Source of the DNA: Gamarada debralockiae
Lineage: Eukaryota > Ascomycota > Leotiomycetes > Helotiales > Hyphodiscaceae
NCBI GenBank assembly: GCA_002803225.1
Contig: NXFV01001907.1
Span: 1 to 23,169, forward strand
Direction of reading: 5' to 3'
Length of the DNA: 23,169 nucleotides
Part shown: positions 21,710 to 23,169 of the stretch, in pieces
Position numbering within the stretch: the stretch's first letter is position 1
Layout: every line of letters starts with the position of its first letter
Made by a program: the position numbers and the translations under genes
Notes under the pieces: generated by a model
Told to the model about the DNA's origin: nothing
Databases searched by the model: none
What the model saw: the letters and a program-made list of their open reading frames with translations, nothing else

Positions 21710-22880
21710 TCAACTAAAAATACCTGGGAACAGATACTCAACGTTCTTAATACCCTCCGCACTTCTTCCCGATTCCTTGGTCATAAACTTCAGCATTCCC
21801 GTGCTCTGTCCCTCCCAATGTTTACCCATAACCATTTCACTATGCTCCTCCTTGCTTAACTTATCTAGCACAGCTCCAACCAAAAGCTTTGCATTGCGAG
21901 AATTGGCAGCCATATGCCCCATAACCATAGCGACGTCAACGTCCTCGGAGGAGTGCCAGCAATCGTAGTCGGTCGCCATACAGATCATTTGGTAGACCAT
22001 TTCTGCTTCGCGGGCGAGCTTGGCTTCGGGAAGGGCGGACATGTTGATTACGGAACCGCCCCAGGAGCGGTAGAGGTTTGACTCGGCGCGGGTGGAGAAT
22101 TGGGGTCCCTCTGGAGGATTATTAGCGAGTTGCTTGCGGTTGGGGGGGATATGAAGATGTACCCATGCAGACCACCGTTCCTTTGTCATGGAGAATTACG
22201 CCTTCACCTGCGAGAGCATGGCCGCATTCTCTGACAACCTGAACGTAGCGATTAGCACCTCTCTGTCACTGTGTATCCTTGAGCTTGGCCGACCTTTGCA
22301 ATCTTCTCATCAAACGGATCCGCAAACCCAACATGTCCCACAATACCCTTCTCGAAGAATGTAAACGGCCTAACACCTATTGTCTAGTCAGCAAATCGTC
22401 CATGGTAAACTCCTATTCCCTTCCCATCTCCTTTCCACCACCTCATCACTCACCCTTTGTACGATCAATTATCTGATCAGGCACAACAAAATCTCTCGGC
22501 TTGATAGCCTCCTGCAGGCTTCCCACAGCACTAAACGCAATAACAGTCCTAACACCAATACTTCTCAAAGCTGCAATATTCGCTCTGGAGTTTACCTCGT
22601 GGGGTGCGAACTCGTGGGATGCGCCATGTCGGGAGAGGAAGGCGATGGGCACGCCATTGTGCTTGAGAATCGCGATGGGTGCGGAAGGGTAGCCCCATGG
22701 AGTTGAAGGGTTGGCTGTCGCAACGGGTTCGTAGCCATCGAGCTTTTGGAGACCGGTGCCGCCGATTACGGCTATGTGGACTGGTCCTGAAGGAGAGGTC
22801 AGTGGGGGACTTGAGAGGTAGTAGCAGAGAGGTGGGGAGATGGAATTACCTTCTGAATAGGTGGTCGGGACGTCTGCCAT
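21710..22880 (-). CDS. MEU1: S-methyl-5'-thioadenosine phosphorylase (MTAP)
   Basis: It cleaves methylthioadenosine with phosphate to adenine and methylthioribose-1-phosphate, the first step of methionine salvage after polyamine synthesis. Five exons, 22880-22850, 22786-22454, 22376-22294, 22238-22163 and 22110-21710, join in phase to 307 aa. Introns are 63, 77, 55 and 52 bases, with CTGAC or CTAAT branch sites; the third donor is GTCGGC, an unusual one. Family motifs are VHIAVIGGTGL (phosphate loop), LSRHGASHEFAPHEVNSRAN (phosphate and ribose binding), SAVGSLQEAIKPRDFVVPDQ, EGPQFSTRAES, then SVINMSALPEAKLAREAEM and CMATDYDCWH. The last block, with its Asp residues, marks MTAP as against plain purine nucleoside phosphorylase. 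The length is close to other fungal enzymes. Because of the introns, no single frame shows it whole. Confidence 0.95.
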
Positions 22881-23138
22881 AGCTGCAGAAAGGTAGATTT
22901 AGTATTTTGGGGTCTTATCCAGAATCCCTTTCCGCGAAGAGGATTTGTAACTCTTGAAGGTAAGGTTGATGTTGTGGTTTTGGAGTTGAAGTCCACGTGG
23001 GTACTCTGCCCCTCCCCCGCCAAAAATTTCAAGGGGTCGGTGAAACAGTCCGCTGACGTGATTCACAAGCCTTCAAGAGCAACTTCAATAATAATATTCT
23101 TTTCATTGTGTATTATTTAATTATGATTATATTTTAGG
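22881..23138. promoter_or_regulatory. MTAP upstream region with CACGTG box
   Basis: This is the 5' flank of the minus-strand MTAP gene. A CACGTG core (TCCACGTGG) at 22994-22999 lies about 115 bases before the ATG, and a TGACGTGA element (CRE/bZIP-like) at about 23054-23061. CACGTG is bound by Cbf1, which in yeast controls sulfur-amino-acid genes, so a link to methionine metabolism is reasonable but inferred. No other gene is seen. Confidence 0.45.
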
Positions 23139-23169
23139 AAAAAAAAAAGGGGGGGGGGGGGGGGGGGGG
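23139..23169. repeat. Terminal A10-G21 homopolymer at the window end
   Basis: The sequence ends with ten A (23139-23148) followed by 21 G (23149-23169). No telomeric TTAGGG/CCCTAA repeat is present. A poly-G run at a contig end is a common artefact of two-colour sequencing chemistry or a stalled assembly, although a real homopolymer cannot be excluded. Confidence 0.85.

Noticed and set aside
21710..22880. PNP_UDP-fold gene considered as an NLR effector or partner of the SIR2-NLR
   Set aside because: PNP_UDP domains do occur in fungal NLRs, but this one is a complete stand-alone MTAP with family-specific motifs, 19 kb away from the NLR, with no NB-ARC or NACHT attached.
1..23169. tRNA genes, rRNA, transposases, integrases, secondary-metabolite genes, telomere repeats
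   Set aside because: I looked for tRNA B-box (GGTTCGA-like) contexts, TTAGGG runs, long terminal or inverted repeats and typical enzyme motifs on both strands and found none that held up.

Overview
The window looks like a complete assembly contig from a filamentous ascomycete (Pezizomycotina; Leotiomycetes is possible but not proven). The reasons are short GT-AG introns of about 46-93 bases with CTAAC/CTGAC-type branch sites just before the acceptor, widely spaced single genes on both strands, a fungal SIR2/NB-ARC/TPR NLR, a fungal-type MED13, and a Mid2-like secreted/TM protein. All exon structures below were worked out by hand from splice sites, phase and protein continuity; no transcript or database was consulted.

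Layout. (1) 1-3062, minus strand: an NLR-type immune/allorecognition receptor with a SIR2-like N-terminal effector, an NB-ARC domain and in-frame 126-bp TPR repeats; its 3' end is cut off by the window edge. (2) 3063-4203: intergenic, with a broken or spliced coding fragment at 3230-3440 and twin CACGTG boxes. (3) 4204-4691, plus: three-exon mitochondrial ribosomal protein bL33m. (4) 5206-10645, minus: a six-exon, 1732-aa coiled-coil protein with disordered ends. (5) 10646-12501: long intergenic stretch. (6) 12502-13192, plus: two-exon small secreted single-pass membrane protein. (7) 13352-15268, minus: ENP2/NOL10, a ribosome-biogenesis WD protein. (8) 15854-20501, plus: MED13 (Mediator kinase module). 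(9) about 20655-21499, plus: decayed membrane-protein gene. (10) 21710-22880, minus: five-exon methylthioadenosine phosphorylase (MTAP/MEU1), followed by its promoter and a terminal A10-G21 homopolymer.

How the genes relate. Most are unlinked housekeeping functions (mitochondrial and cytosolic ribosome production, transcription, methionine salvage). The accessory and most unusual part is the left end: a nucleotide-switch receptor that would couple ligand sensing by highly similar, probably fast-evolving TPR repeats to a SIR2-fold enzyme retaining the NAD-binding and catalytic residues. This resembles bacterial SIR2 anti-phage proteins and suggests NAD+ depletion as the output (inference). The decayed gene and the large unrecognised coiled-coil protein are the other items worth a second look.
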